From Oligoflexus tunisiensis (GTDB taxonomy: Bacteria; Bdellovibrionota_B; Oligoflexia; Oligoflexales; Oligoflexaceae), in NCBI RefSeq assembly GCF_001748245.1, contig NZ_BDFO01000001.1, positions 684,828 through 748,827 on the forward strand: a DNA stretch of 64,000 bases, written 5' to 3'. Numbering within the stretch: the stretch's first letter is position 1; every line of letters begins with the position of its first letter. The notes under the pieces were generated by a model. It made no database searches, was not told the origin of the DNA, and was given only the letters and a program-made list of their open reading frames with translations. The position numbers and the translations under genes are program-made. Below are positions 8,609 to 16,141 of this stretch, piece after piece.

Positions 8609-9661
8609 CTAATTCTCATCAATTTCGCCCGAAGTTTTGAGTTGTTCACTGGCACTTCGGGCCACTTTATCAGTCCATGTTTCGGCGGCAAGGAATGGCT
8701 GATCCAAATGGCCAAGCTTTGCCATCGTATAGGCGACCTGCTCAATTAAAACTTCTATTTTTCCCTGTGGCCCGAGAAAATCCTGCTGTTCATCCAGACC
8801 GACCATCACGACGTTATCAAATGAACGTTGAAATGTTTGGGGTTCGAGATTCTCGCGAGCTGCCATGAAAGCATAAGCTTCTTCAGGGTTTTTCTCGGCA
8901 TAACTTATGGCTTCAAAAAAACCGAGAAGAACCTTGGCGTAATCTGCATGCCGGCGCTCAATGGAATCGGCGCTTGCCACCAGGAGATCGATGATTTCGC
9001 CGGGAATTTGATCACTGCTGAATATCACGTGAAATTCGCGACTGGCGAGCAGTTCCACGGAATAGGGCGGGTGGGTGCTGGCCGCCTGAATTTTCCCCAA
9101 CTTTAATGCCTTCACCATATGAGCCTGGTTCAGTGACTCAATGGAGACATCTCCAAGGCTCAAATTTCCTGCTTCCAGGGCTTTGAGCAGCAGGTAGGCA
9201 CTGACTGTTGTGATTTCCGCCCCTAGTTTCTTATCCTTAAGGTCCTTTAAATGGCGAATCTCCGATCTTGCGATCACAACATCGGCGCCGTTGGAAAAAT
9301 CAATCACAGCAAAAGCCTGAGCCCGCTTTTCAGAATTCTGGCGAATCAGGATGATGTCCGATGGCGTCATGCCCATGATATCGATCTGCCCTTTTTCGAA
9401 CGCTCGGCGTGTGTCTTCGACGGTCGGATACTCCTCGATTTTGACTTGAAGGCCGCGCTTTTCAAAAAAGCCTTTCTCCTGGGCGAGGAATAGGAATTCG
9501 AAAGGCGGCCATGGCGTGACACCAATGCGCACGGTTTCAGTGCTCTCGCAGCTCTTGCAGGATACGAGCGTTGAAAGAAAGGCCAGGGTTAACAACCAAA
9601 ACGCGGGTACGAGGGTATATAATCTGGAGGCTGAGCTTGCTGTTTTTCTCTGATGACTCAT
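8609..9661 (-). CDS. ABC transporter substrate-binding lipoprotein (NMT1/SsuA-type)
   Basis: About 350 residues. A lipoprotein signal has a hydrophobic stretch and a lipobox ending LVS-Cys. The mature part begins VRIGVTPWPPFEFLFLAQEKG and contains GQIDIMGMTPSDII and ADVVIARSEI, the periplasmic binding protein type 2 pattern of the NMT1/nitrate-sulfonate-taurine group. The ATG at 9661 is chosen because it gives a normal-length signal peptide. A GTG at 9712 with GAGG upstream is an alternative. No permease or ATPase gene is adjacent, so it may be an orphan or act as a sensor ligand-binding protein. Substrate unknown. It converges on the stressosome operon. Confidence 0.82.
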   Translation of the reverse strand: MSHQRKTASSASRLYTLVPAFWLLTLAFLSTLVSCKSCESTETVRIGVTPWPPFEFLFLAQEKGFFEKRGLQVKIEEYPTVEDTRRAFEKGQIDIMGMTPSDIILIRQNSEKRAQAFAVIDFSNGADVVIARSEIRHLKDLKDKKLGAEITTVSAYLLLKALEAGNLSLGDVSIESLNQAHMVKALKLGKIQAASTHPPYSVELLASREFHVIFSSDQIPGEIIDLLVASADSIERRHADYAKVLLGFFEAISYAEKNPEEAYAFMAARENLEPQTFQRSFDNVVMVGLDEQQDFLGPQGKIEVLIEQVAYTMAKLGHLDQPFLAAETWTDKVARSASEQLKTSGEIDEN

Positions 9662-9712
9662 GGCTGGGGCTTCTCTGGGTGAGCTGGCTGTTTCACGGAG
9701 CGTTTCCCCCAC

Positions 9713-9968
9713 TTTTATGCCTCGCCTCGTGAGGAATGGGTATTGGTAAGAATAGACAGATGCTGGCGGCTTTTAACCTGATGTCGCCCTCCTGCAAGGG
9801 CAGGAGCCACGAGACTTTAAGCCGTCGACCCCTTCCTGAACCAGTTCCAGCCATGCTTTGTAGGCTTGACTGGGATGGCTCAATCCTGGCAAAGTAGGAC
9901 GGGCCCCTCAATGATTTCCAGGTGCTTGCTCAATAACCCAAAGACCATCGACCAAGGTGCTTGTAACC
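9713..9968. promoter_or_regulatory. Divergent control region with 7-bp-stem hairpin
   Basis: This non-coding interval separates the binding protein (leftward) from creB (rightward). It holds a perfect CTCCTGC-aagg-GCAGGAG hairpin at 9789-9806. No TTCAC pair (cre-tag) is visible here, unlike in front of creD. Nothing else is recognisable. Confidence 0.3.
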
Positions 9969-10649
9969 ATGCCCAAAGTCCTGCTCGTCGAAGATGAAGA
10001 GGCGATAGCACAGACTCTGATTTACGCTCTCGAGACGGAAGGTTTGACCACAGTCTGGACCAGGCTTGGGCAGGAGGCCATGAACACACTGGCGTCAGGG
10101 AATATCGATGTCATGATCCTCGACGTAGGGCTCCCTGATATCAACGGCTTTGATCTTTGCCGGGACATTAGACGCCAGTCTGAATTGCCCATTCTGTTCC
10201 TTACCGCCCGACATGGCGAAATCGATAAAGTGCTCGGATTGGAGCTTGGTGGTGACGACTATGTGACCAAACCTTTCAGTCCGCGTGAGGTGGTCGCTCG
10301 TATCAAGCGCATACTCAAACGCGCTGGGACTGCCGGTTCTTCGGAAAGGAAAACTTCTCCATCACTCGAGGTCAATGTTGACCATGGAACAGCCACGTTT
10401 CATGGCGTTCCTCTGCGACTGACCCGTTACGAGCTTTTACTGCTTGGGGTCTTGCGCAGCCAGCCGGGACGCATTTTTAGTCGGGCTGTGCTCATGGATG
10501 CTATATGGACCGATGCTTTGGATACGGACGAGCGAACCGTGGACACTCATATCAAAACCTTGCGAGCGAAATTGCGTGCTGTCAAACCGGAATCCGAAGT
10601 CATCCAGACTCACCGTGGTCTTGGTTATAGCCTGCAACTGGAGTCTTAA
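9969..10649 (+). CDS. creB: OmpR/CreB-type response regulator
   Basis: 226 residues. The receiver domain has the acidic pair VEDEE, phospho-acceptor Asp52 (ILDVGLPD) and the conserved VTKPF lysine. A winged-helix DNA-binding domain occupies about 130-225 (RLTRYELLLLGVL, RTVDTHIKTLRAKLR, HRGLGYSL). The ATG at 9969 sits 9 nt after AAGGTG; an in-frame GTG at 9957 lies inside that ribosome site. The stop codon abuts the creC start directly. CreB assignment rests on the creC and creD neighbours and the cre-tag at 12078. Confidence 0.87.
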   Translation: MPKVLLVEDEEAIAQTLIYALETEGLTTVWTRLGQEAMNTLASGNIDVMILDVGLPDINGFDLCRDIRRQSELPILFLTARHGEIDKVLGLELGGDDYVTKPFSPREVVARIKRILKRAGTAGSSERKTSPSLEVNVDHGTATFHGVPLRLTRYELLLLGVLRSQPGRIFSRAVLMDAIWTDALDTDERTVDTHIKTLRAKLRAVKPESEVIQTHRGLGYSLQLES

Positions 10650-12068
10650 ATGCGTCTCGGAATTGGCATCTTTCTGGGCTACCTGCTGATCGCACTCCTG
10701 GCCGGCTTCTTTGTTCTGAACGTTTTCGTGGATGAAATCAAACCCAGCGTCCGGCAGTCCATGGAAGACAGTCTGGTCGATGCCGCGAACCTGTTGGCCG
10801 AGCTTGCCGTGGATGATATGAAAAACGGTCTTCTTCCATCAGGGACGTTTTCCAAACACGTCGCGTCCTATCAATCTCGTCAATTGGATGCTGCGATCTG
10901 GGGCTTTTCTCGCACGCGTCCGGGCTTTCGTATCTATATAACGGATGCCAGCGGAATTGTGCGATATGATTCCGCGAATGAAGCTTTGGGTCAGGATTTT
11001 TCGCAATGGAATGATGTTTATCTCACTTTGAAGGGAAAGTATGGAGTTCGCAGCAGTCCGGATGCGAATGGCGAGTCCACGACGATGTATGTCGCGGCGC
11101 CCATTAAGGCCGAGGGTGGAATCCTTGGGGTTCTGACGATCGCCAAATCCAATCTTTCCGTTGAGCCCTTTATTGAACGAACCCGACGCAAGATGGTTCA
11201 CGCAGGGTACTGGCTCCTTGCGGCCTCTCTGTTAATTGGAATTCTGATCAGCGTTTGGCTGTCGGCATCCGTCCAGAAGCTGGTCGCCTATGCGGAAGCC
11301 GTGACGCGCGGCGAACGCGTAGTTTTGCCTTCACTTTCTTTGACTGAAATCAAACGCCTCGGCCAGGCTTTGCAGTCCATGCGTGAGCGGCTGGAGGGTA
11401 AACAGTACGTTGAGGAATATATAGGGACCCTGACGCACGAGATGAAGAGCCCGCTGACGGCGATCCAGGCCGCGTCAGAGCTCTTGCAGGAGCCCATGCC
11501 CGAGCCCCAAAGACTAAAATTTTTGGCATCGATTTCCGATCAAACCAGGCGGCTGCATGTCCTGATCGAAAAAATGTTGCAGCAGGCCAGTCTGGAAAAT
11601 CGTCAGGTTCTGGATGCAACCGAGCGCCTGGATCTTTTGGATATCATCAGGCGGGTCGCCAAGAGCCTCACGGCCAAACTCCAGAAGAATCGTCTGAAAC
11701 TCCAAATCTTCGTGCCCGACCAGGCCATGGTTCAGGGTGATCCTTTCCTCCTGGAACAGGCGCTGCTTAATATCGCTGAAAACGCGGTGGATTTCAGTCC
11801 TCAGGACAGTCTTCTTCATCTCAGCCTCGAACGTCAGGATCAAGGCTGGTGCCTCAGACTCCGGGATCGTGGTCCAGGCATCCCGGACTATGCCAAGGAT
11901 CGTGTTTTTGATCGCTATTACTCCCTGCCAAGGCCAGGAGGGGACACGAAAAGCACGGGCCTCGGTCTGACTTTTGTCAAACAGGTTATGGTCCTCCATG
12001 GGGGACGGGTCGAAATCGGCAATCATCCCGAAGGAGGCGCTGAGGCCCGCCTTTATATTCCGGCTTAA
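10650..12068 (+). CDS. creC: CreC-type membrane sensor histidine kinase
   Basis: 472 residues. Transmembrane helices at about 3-25 and 186-206 flank a periplasmic sensor domain with a PAS/dCACHE-like core (FRIYITDASGIVRYDS). A HAMP-like linker follows, then HisKA with His263 (TLTHEMKSPLTAIQAASELL). The GHKL catalytic domain has NIAENAVDFS, LRDRGPGIP and STGLGLTFVKQ. Length and the GTLTHEMKSPL signature match the CreC family. The gene begins at the base after the creB stop, so the two are coupled. In enterics CreC responds to metabolic state, and in Aeromonas and Stenotrophomonas the homologues respond to cell-wall stress. The signal here is unknown. Confidence 0.88.
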   Translation: MRLGIGIFLGYLLIALLAGFFVLNVFVDEIKPSVRQSMEDSLVDAANLLAELAVDDMKNGLLPSGTFSKHVASYQSRQLDAAIWGFSRTRPGFRIYITDASGIVRYDSANEALGQDFSQWNDVYLTLKGKYGVRSSPDANGESTTMYVAAPIKAEGGILGVLTIAKSNLSVEPFIERTRRKMVHAGYWLLAASLLIGILISVWLSASVQKLVAYAEAVTRGERVVLPSLSLTEIKRLGQALQSMRERLEGKQYVEEYIGTLTHEMKSPLTAIQAASELLQEPMPEPQRLKFLASISDQTRRLHVLIEKMLQQASLENRQVLDATERLDLLDIIRRVAKSLTAKLQKNRLKLQIFVPDQAMVQGDPFLLEQALLNIAENAVDFSPQDSLLHLSLERQDQGWCLRLRDRGPGIPDYAKDRVFDRYYSLPRPGGDTKSTGLGLTFVKQVMVLHGGRVEIGNHPEGGAEARLYIPA

Positions 12069-12077
12069 AGTCAAGAC

Positions 12078-12093
12078 TTCACATTCCCTTCAC
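12078..12093 (+). promoter_or_regulatory. cre-tag/blr-tag, CreB binding site
   Basis: TTCACATTCCCTTCAC is an exact match to the established CreB/BlrA consensus TTCAC-N6-TTCAC. It lies between creC and creD, 88 nt before the creD start, the arrangement seen in enteric and Aeromonas systems where CreB activates creD. This strongly supports separate, CreB-dependent induction of creD. Confidence 0.85.
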
Positions 12094-12180
12094 ATAAACT
12101 TCGAGCTCTACTCATATCTGGATCCTACTCTTGTACCAGGTTCGCCTCATGGCGGGGTGAACCTTTCGGAGGTAACGTGC

Positions 12181-13509
12181 ATGTCTTTGAAGGGGATTCT
12201 TAAACTGGTTATCATCGGATTTTTGGGTCTGGTGCTATCGATTGCCTTGATTGTGGTGACGGAAACAGTTTCCGAGCGAAGTCAGCGTCGTGAACAGGTG
12301 TATCAGGACATGGCCCAAACCACAGCAGGCAGCCAGATTCTGGCCGGCCCGCTTCTGGTGCTGCCCTATGAGCTGCAGGCCTTGTCGACAGTTGTTGACG
12401 AAAAAGGTGTCCGAACGACGAAGCAGAACGTCACCCGGCATCAGCAATTCATTTTACCTCGGCAACTCACGATGAATGGGCGCCTGCAGGTGGAGCGGCG
12501 TTATCGAAGTCTCTATGAGATTCTTCTTTATGGGACACAGCTGAAACTGGAAGGGCGTTTCGAATTCAGCGAGCCCAAGGATATCCAGGCGCCTCCCGGG
12601 TCCACGTTACGGTGGCTGCAACCTTATCTTGTCGTTCTGGTCAAGGATAGTCGTGGATTGACCACGATTCCGGTGCTGACCTGGAACGGTAAAAATTATG
12701 CTGTCAAGCCCGGTCACCACGGGGTGAGTTTGGGAGTGGAAGGAGGATTTCATTCCGATTTGCCCTCTGAAGTCCAGGCTGGGGGGAGCTTTACTTTTGC
12801 CGTCGATCTGTTTCTGCGAGGCATGCAATCCCTGAGTTGGGTTCCTGTCGGCGAAGAGACGAAGGTCGTGCTTCAGGCGGGCTGGCCGCATCCGAGCTTT
12901 CAAGGACGGGCCCTGCCCAAGAGTCATCAAATAACGGAAGAGGGGTTTGGGGCGGAGTGGGAGTCCACCCATTTTTCGACCAATATCTCGCAGCTGATCA
13001 CCGGCCAGACGGCTGCGACCGGTCTGCAGAATCAGGAGATCGGGGTCAGGCTTGTTCAACCGGTGGACATTTATCAGCAGACGGAACGATCGGTTAAGTA
13101 TGGATTTCTTTTCATTGTCCTGACGTTTGCTGCATTTCTGGTTTTTGAAACCATCAAGCAGCTCTCCATTCACCCTGTTCAATATGGTCTCGTGGGTTTT
13201 GCCTTGGTTCTGTTTTATGTGCTGCTTCTTGCACTGTCCGAACATATCGCATTTGCGTGGGCTTATTTGGTGGCCAGTGTCGCTTCGGTGTCTCTGCTCG
13301 GTTTTTATATCAGGTATGTCGTGCACTCCTGGAAGCATTCGTTGGGGTTTGCGCTCGCGCTGGCTCTGTTGGATGCCATCATTTATGGGATCTTGATTTC
13401 CGAGGATTATGCGCTACTTTATGGTTCATGCCTGCTGTTTGTGCTGCTTGCGACTGCGATGATTGTCACGCGCCGGGTGAACTGGAATGATATGAAGTTT
13501 GGGCGTTGA
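12181..13509 (+). CDS. creD: Inner-membrane protein CreD
   Basis: 442 residues, close to E. coli CreD (about 450). An N-terminal transmembrane helix is followed by the CreD hallmark RREQVYQDMAQTTAGSQILAGP and then PYELQ, and a large periplasmic domain. The C-terminal half has about five hydrophobic helices, including FVTFETIKQL-like and HPVQYGLVGFALVLFYVLLL regions. Start is the ATG at 12181 after CGGAGG; a longer frame running back into creC is not needed. CreD is a CreBC output linked to envelope integrity and, in some species, beta-lactam response. Its biochemical function is not established. Confidence 0.9.
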   Translation: MSLKGILKLVIIGFLGLVLSIALIVVTETVSERSQRREQVYQDMAQTTAGSQILAGPLLVLPYELQALSTVVDEKGVRTTKQNVTRHQQFILPRQLTMNGRLQVERRYRSLYEILLYGTQLKLEGRFEFSEPKDIQAPPGSTLRWLQPYLVVLVKDSRGLTTIPVLTWNGKNYAVKPGHHGVSLGVEGGFHSDLPSEVQAGGSFTFAVDLFLRGMQSLSWVPVGEETKVVLQAGWPHPSFQGRALPKSHQITEEGFGAEWESTHFSTNISQLITGQTAATGLQNQEIGVRLVQPVDIYQQTERSVKYGFLFIVLTFAAFLVFETIKQLSIHPVQYGLVGFALVLFYVLLLALSEHIAFAWAYLVASVASVSLLGFYIRYVVHSWKHSLGFALALALLDAIIYGILISEDYALLYGSCLLFVLLATAMIVTRRVNWNDMKFGR

Positions 13510-13523
13510 CCATAACGAGGAAT

Positions 13524-13556
13524 CCCGCTGCTGGAATCTCAAGCAGCGGGCTTTCT
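13524..13556 (+). terminator. Hairpin downstream of creD, near-copy of the tRNA-Ala terminator
   Basis: CCCGCTGCT and AGCAGCGGG pair as a perfect 9-bp stem around a 9-nt loop (13524-13550), followed by CTTTCT. The 27-nt hairpin differs by a single base from the hairpins at 14716, 18720 and 32440, all linked to tRNA-Ala sequence. Here no tRNA fragment follows. It serves as creD terminator and may mark the outer island edge. Confidence 0.7.
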
Positions 13557-13704
13557 ATGTTATCCCTGAAGAAGTCTTTCGGATTAGACCTCCCAGAGAG
13601 CTTCATATCCCGTGTGGCGACCACGGAAATTGCGCAATATTACCAGACCAAACAATCCGTCAATTGAAATAATTATAATAATAAAAATATGTTAAGTTTA
13701 AATC

Positions 13705-13737
13705 ATAACAGTTATGACTTTGCCTCATAACTGTTAT
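13705..13737. promoter_or_regulatory. Paired palindromic operator upstream of brnTA
   Basis: ATAACAGTTATGA (13705-13717) and TCATAACTGTTAT (13725-13737) are perfect reverse complements around a 7-nt spacer. Each arm also contains its own 11-bp palindrome, with centres 22 bp apart, about two helical turns. Two adjacent dyads before a ribbon-helix-helix antitoxin gene are typical of autoregulated toxin-antitoxin operators. Confidence 0.6.
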
Positions 13738-13766
13738 ATTATCTGCCAATAAGTGGGGGCAGGCCT

Positions 13767-13955
13767 GTGCAGGTAAACTGGGACGAAGGAAAGAACGCTC
13801 TGCTTAAACGAGAACGTGGTATCAGTTTCGTAAAAGGAAAATTGGTGACACTCATCGTAGAGGTCCGAGAAGACGACTAAGGTGAGTATGAGTGGCTTGT
13901 AACATTTTGGAAGTCAACATTGAGCGAGGCGAAAATTTATGAGCAAAACTCCTAA
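13767..13955 (+). pseudogene. brnT: brnT-like toxin, frameshifted and shortened
   Basis: A GTG-started frame gives 37 residues beginning VQVNWDEGKNALLKRERGIS, which resembles the BrnT N-terminus, and stops at 13880. The next frame then reads EYEWLVTFWKS and ends at 13955, overlapping the antitoxin start. That segment resembles the C-terminal part of the BrnT/DUF4258 type. Together they look like one toxin gene broken by a frameshift with some internal loss. BrnT is a ribonuclease toxin. The residual product should be inactive. Assignment is moderate because both pieces are short. Confidence 0.5.
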
Positions 13956-14253
13956 AAAAAGGAAAAGGACGAAGCCCGCAACGATTGAGCAAATTGAAGC
14001 AGCCTCTCTGCGTGGTGAAGATACGAGCCAGTATTTTGGCGAAGCGAAACGCATGCCGCCAAGAGAAGTTCAGAAAATGGAGAAGCGCGATAACATCGTT
14101 AAACTGAACGTAGATCTGACCGAGGAGTTTCTACGCGAGTTGGATGAGATCGCACTGTTTTTAAATATCTCGCGACAGGCTGTCATGAAAACTTACCTGA
14201 AAGAAGGTGTTGACCGCCATTTTTTAGCTAAGCAGGCTCGAAGGATGGGGTGA
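13939..14253 (+). CDS. brnA: BrnA-like antitoxin (ribbon-helix-helix)
   Basis: 104 residues, basic N-terminus, with a ribbon-helix-helix core: NIVKLNVDLTEEFLRELDEIA then FLNISRQAVMKTYLKEGVDR. The segment SQYFGEAKRMPPREVQK is typical of BrnA/CopG antitoxins that pair with BrnT. It overlaps the broken toxin by 17 nt, the usual TA order of toxin first. It probably binds the paired palindromes at 13705. Its 3' end is also where a truncated hepT has been joined from the opposite strand. Confidence 0.72.
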   Translation: MSKTPKKRKRTKPATIEQIEAASLRGEDTSQYFGEAKRMPPREVQKMEKRDNIVKLNVDLTEEFLRELDEIALFLNISRQAVMKTYLKEGVDRHFLAKQARRMG

Positions 14254-14366
14254 ATAACAGCGGCTTTCGTTTTCTTGTCCTGACAAAAGTCAGCGACAAA
14301 TTCAATCGCATCAGTAGCGTGTTCGATCATGTCAGCAATGAGAATTTTATCATCTCTTTTGGACAT
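14193..14366 (-). pseudogene. hepT: hepT toxin remnant, truncated after about 38 residues
   Basis: The ATG at 14366 overlaps the end of mntA. The frame begins MSKRDDKILIADMIEHATDA, the typical HepT/DUF86 start, and keeps similarity to about DKKTKAAVI. Beyond that it runs into antisense of the brnA gene and ends at 14193. A whole HepT is about 115 residues and needs a C-terminal R-X4-X-Y/H motif that is missing here. The toxin is therefore dead, cut at a recombination junction near 14255. Confidence 0.6.
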
Positions 14367-14658
14367 ATTGATTCACCGCCTCAGCAAGTACGATAGGCTT
14401 TAAACGAGGATTCAGGCTTTTTAATGTAACAAGATCAACCTTGCGTCCGCCGAAGATTTTGGAAAGTCTTTCCAGCATATCAGGCCACCAGAGAAGACTC
14501 GGGGTCTGTCCCTCTTCGAACTCAACCAGCACATCAATGTCGCTGTTTGGCGAAAAATCATCACGCAAAACAGACCCGAAAAGCGCCAAGCGTTTCACTT
14601 TTTGCTCTTCACAGAACTCTTGCAGCTGTTGAGCGTCGAAGCTAATCTTGATAGCCAT
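14350..14658 (-). CDS. mntA: MntA-type nucleotidyltransferase antitoxin
   Basis: 102 residues with the minimal nucleotidyltransferase signature: LFGSVLRDDFSPNSDIDVLV gives GS-X10-DXD, followed by VDLVTLKSL. MntA AMPylates and neutralises HepT. The ATG at 14658 follows GGGAGG by 6 nt; an upstream in-frame start at 14688 lacks a site. The partner hepT is truncated, so this antitoxin is orphaned. It is convergent with brnA. Confidence 0.82.
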   Translation of the reverse strand: MAIKISFDAQQLQEFCEEQKVKRLALFGSVLRDDFSPNSDIDVLVEFEEGQTPSLLWWPDMLERLSKIFGGRKVDLVTLKSLNPRLKPIVLAEAVNQYVQKR

Positions 14659-14715
14659 GGCTAGCCTCCCAGACATACTTCTTTCCAAAACTTATGGTAG
14701 CTGAAAACGAAAAAA

Positions 14716-14771
14716 CCCGCTGCTGGAATCCCAAGCAGCGGGTTTTTCACGGTGGAGGTAAACGGGCTCGA
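14716..14771. repeat. tRNA-Ala terminator plus short tRNA 3' end (att-like copy 1)
   Basis: The hairpin at 14716-14742 with TTTTT is identical to the one beside the intact tRNA-Ala gene at 32440. It is followed at 14751-14766 by GGTGGAGGTAAACGGG, the 3' end of that tRNA, before identity breaks down. A truncated tRNA 3' end plus downstream flank is the usual scar of integration at a tRNA gene. Confidence 0.75.
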
Positions 14772-14826
14772 TGGCGTTGGCAAGCGTGCACGCACAAACT
14801 TTTAAAGGACTAAGACGAGCGCTAAC

Positions 14827-14870
14827 ACCCCCCTATCCCCCCCCTATCCCCCCCTCCGGGGCTTGCGGGG
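14827..14870 (+). repeat. C-rich tandem repeat
   Basis: Runs of six to nine C separated by TAT (CACCCCCCTATCCCC type units) repeat about three times and end in CCCC-TCC-GGGG. This is low-complexity sequence with no coding potential. On the opposite strand it is G-rich and might fold as a quadruplex. Confidence 0.6.
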
Positions 14871-15039
14871 TGGTGTGCCTATACAGAATGCTATGTCCAT
14901 ACGACAGGTAAGTTTGTCACCGCTTTGAAATCTTCGGCAATTTTCCCGTGGTCATACCAGTTGGTGCGAACACGCCACCGGATGGCTTTATAAAGGTCGG
15001 TTTCGTTGCCAACGTCCAGCAAAACGTCGTTCATGGGAT

Positions 15040-15200
15040 TGAGGAGAGCCCGCAGGCGCCTCATTTGCGACCTTTTTCAATCGCTGCATCCCGATCCCGT
15101 GAAATTGGATGGGACTCCTGGCCCCATCCTGCAGCTTCTGAACGCGCACAAATTATGCGACTATGGTTCCCGGCCTCGGAATGCCCACTATCGTTGAGTT
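15040..15200 (-). pseudogene. C-terminal transposase fragment, second copy
   Basis: Read on the minus strand, this encodes VGIPRPGT, then after a stop FVRVQKLQDGARSP, QFHG, and QRLKKVANEA. It aligns clearly with the C-terminus of the transposase remnant at 16142-16949 (RPGTT, EFVGVRKLQDG, FKKAANEAL) in inverted orientation. A 57-residue frame at 14891-15064 overlaps it but has no recognisable family and is probably chance. Confidence 0.6.
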
Positions 15201-15211
15201 ACTAGCAGTGG

Positions 15212-15832
15212 CTAATTATCGATCGGATTCAGAACACTTAAAGTATATGGCGCCAGATCGGTACTTCGGGTCTCTTCAGTAGTACCTGCCGTATCGATGT
15301 CCTTGAAAGGTTGCAAGCCCTCGGGAGTTAGATTCAGGGTCACATAACGGGTGACGAAACCAGTGGCATCAAAGTAGGTCTTGCATTCTTCTTTCCGTAG
15401 GTCACCTGCCATCTCAGAATTGCAATTGACACGAGGAATTCCTTGCATTTCAGGTGGAGCTTCATCGCTTGTAAGTGAGAGGATCCGTCTGGTGTTAATT
15501 GCCAACTTTATTTCGCCGGTATCCTCGCTTGGCGAACTCAGAATTTGATAGGTTGCCCAGCGATTCACCGAAGTAAACGACGTTTTGCACGTTTCGTCCA
15601 AAAACGTTGTTTCTTTTTGGTCAAGGTACCCACCGGAGTAGGTTTGAAACACTGTTATCCACGTCGGCTGCGTTAACCCTGTTCCAAGAACCACTTCCTT
15701 GCAATCCGTATAGCCATATATTGCTTCAAACCTATCCTGAAGCGATTGCAACTTACTCTCATCATTACCGCATGCGAGCAGCATAGAGCAGATGAAGAGG
15801 ATTCTTGTACTCGCATATATTGACAAAACCAT
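15212..15832 (-). CDS. Hypothetical lipoprotein
   Basis: 206 residues. The ATG at 15832 follows AAGGAG by 6 nt and gives a signal peptide with lipobox LLA-Cys (residues about 19-22), then GNDESK. The mature part contains five or six cysteines, suggesting disulphides. I do not recognise the family. It stands alone among IS fragments and is more AT-rich than the flanking chromosome. Confidence 0.65.
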   Translation of the reverse strand: MVLSIYASTRILFICSMLLACGNDESKLQSLQDRFEAIYGYTDCKEVVLGTGLTQPTWITVFQTYSGGYLDQKETTFLDETCKTSFTSVNRWATYQILSSPSEDTGEIKLAINTRRILSLTSDEAPPEMQGIPRVNCNSEMAGDLRKEECKTYFDATGFVTRYVTLNLTPEGLQPFKDIDTAGTTEETRSTDLAPYTLSVLNPIDN

Positions 15833-16141
15833 AGCAACTCCTTGTCCAACCCTTTCGATCGGCGTTATCGTAAAAAAACTTAGCATTAGCAAGGCTTCGT
15901 GCTAAGCATTGATTTGAATGCCTTTTTCGGTTACTTACTTTTTGCATAAGTACTCAGCGATTGCAGAAAATATAGAGCCTAAGCTCAAAGTTGTGACTGA
16001 AGGCAATTTGATTTGCCCTAGCTTATGGAGACCCTCAAAATAAATGCTTTCGTGGAATGACTGATTTGAATTATTGAAAAAACTAGCTCCTGCAGCGAAA
16101 TTGGAAGCAACTTAAAGACCAAACTTCCAGCGCAGGAGCCG
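15833..16141. other. Intergenic, AT-rich, with imperfect inverted repeat
   Basis: No gene is visible. GCTCCTGC at 16086 pairs with GCAGGAGC near 16131, immediately before the transposase remnant, and may be part of an IS end. The rest probably holds the promoter of the lipoprotein gene at 15832. Confidence 0.3.

Noticed and set aside
11974..12180. Long N-terminal extension of CreD into creC
   Set aside because: The ATG at 12181 has GGAGG and matches family length; the extension would translate the cre-tag and overlap creC.
14948..15205. Open frames on the plus strand around 14.95-15.2 kb as genes
   Set aside because: They are antisense to a recognisable transposase fragment, lack ribosome sites, and similarity to the region near 16.8 kb is explained by the IS remnant.
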